A stretch of DNA of 55,570 nt from Pontibacillus marinus BH030004 = DSM 16465 (GTDB taxonomy: Bacteria > Bacillota > Bacilli > Bacillales > BH030062), in assembly GCF_000425225.1 (NCBI RefSeq), contig NZ_KE384337.1, forward strand, positions 33,366 to 88,935. The letters run 5' to 3'. Below are positions 55,393-55,570 of the stretch, in pieces (within the stretch, counting starts at the first letter, position 1; the number at the start of each line of letters is the position of its first letter). Made by a program: the position numbers and the translations under genes. Under the pieces are notes generated by a model. The model did no database searches. It saw only the letters and a program-made list of their open reading frames with translations, and was not told the DNA's origin.

Positions 55393-55570
55393 GTTTTCCC
55401 CTCCTATGATGGTTTGTACTACTATATATACGAGCTTTCAGGCAAAATAGACCAAGCTAGAAAAATTTTTATTTTATATCAGTGAAGATATATTAGGTTG
55501 ACCGCTGGTTATGGGGACTTGTTCTATTATAGCCCCCTATTGTTGAAGACTTGGTTTCGAGATAATAATG

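Noticed and set aside
55393-55470. Sporulation sigma-E promoter before gerM
   Set aside because: CGTATATAT resembles a -10 but no convincing -35 at the right distance was found.

Overview
The window looks like the chromosome of a moderately AT-rich, endospore-forming Bacillaceae bacterium. The evidence is the set of spore genes (spoIIB, spoVID, ysxE, lonB, a gerA-type germinant receptor operon, gerM), the T-box in front of valS, AGGAGG-type ribosome binding sites and frequent TTG/GTG starts. Gene order largely follows Bacillus subtilis: minD-minC-mreD-mreC-mreB-radC-maf-spoIIB, then folC and valS, ysxE-spoVID, hemL-B-D-C-X-A, engB-lonA-lonB-clpX-tig-ysoA, tRNAs, ysnB-rdgB-rph-gerM. A Halobacillus/Virgibacillus-like halotolerant genus is plausible, but that is inference.

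Layout. 1-190: a G-rich tandem repeat and the terminator of the min operon. 196-5774 (minus): cell shape and division genes (minD, minC, mreD, mreC, mreB), then radC and maf. 5958-7022: spoIIB. 7209-20379: a type IV pilus locus that separates spoIIB from folC, neighbours apart from comC in B. subtilis. On the minus strand the order of transcription is a three-helix acidic membrane protein, a 31-residue cationic micro-ORF, a VanW/G5 protein, pilB, pilT, pilC, then (after a promoter and leader) the major pilin, prepilin peptidase, pilM, pilN and a PilO-like protein carrying two LysM domains. Two minor pilins are on the plus strand, and a PilX-like protein with a long exposed domain converges on them. 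20446-22206: a membrane GAF-GGDEF diguanylate cyclase. 22450-23700: folC. 23809-25567 (plus): two tandem RimK-like ATP-grasp ligases. 25601-28591: T-box-controlled valS. 28675-30949: a small membrane protein, ysxE and spoVID. 30950-31682: about 0.7 kb without a convincing gene, holding two structured palindromic repeats. 31683-37929: the heme operon (first steps from glutamyl-tRNA to uroporphyrinogen III). 38167-38652: a LiaF-like membrane protein. 38758-48072: engB, lonA, lonB, clpX, tig and ysoA, a proteostasis block. 48234-51859 (plus): a sigma-G-type promoter and a gerA/B/C receptor operon. 51925-52101: tRNA-Arg(UCU) and tRNA-Gly(UCC). 52234-55392: ysnB, rdgB, rph and gerM.

The most unusual part is the pilus locus. 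PilB starts with an MshEN-type (cyclic-di-GMP-binding family) domain, a diguanylate cyclase without the RxxD inhibitory site lies next door, and the pilin mRNA has a leader with an intrinsic-terminator-like hairpin behind a sigma-B-like promoter. The PilO-like protein carries its own peptidoglycan-binding LysM repeats. Together these suggest a regulated, wall-anchored Gram-positive type IV pilus. The links between these parts are inferred from sequence and neighbourhood only.
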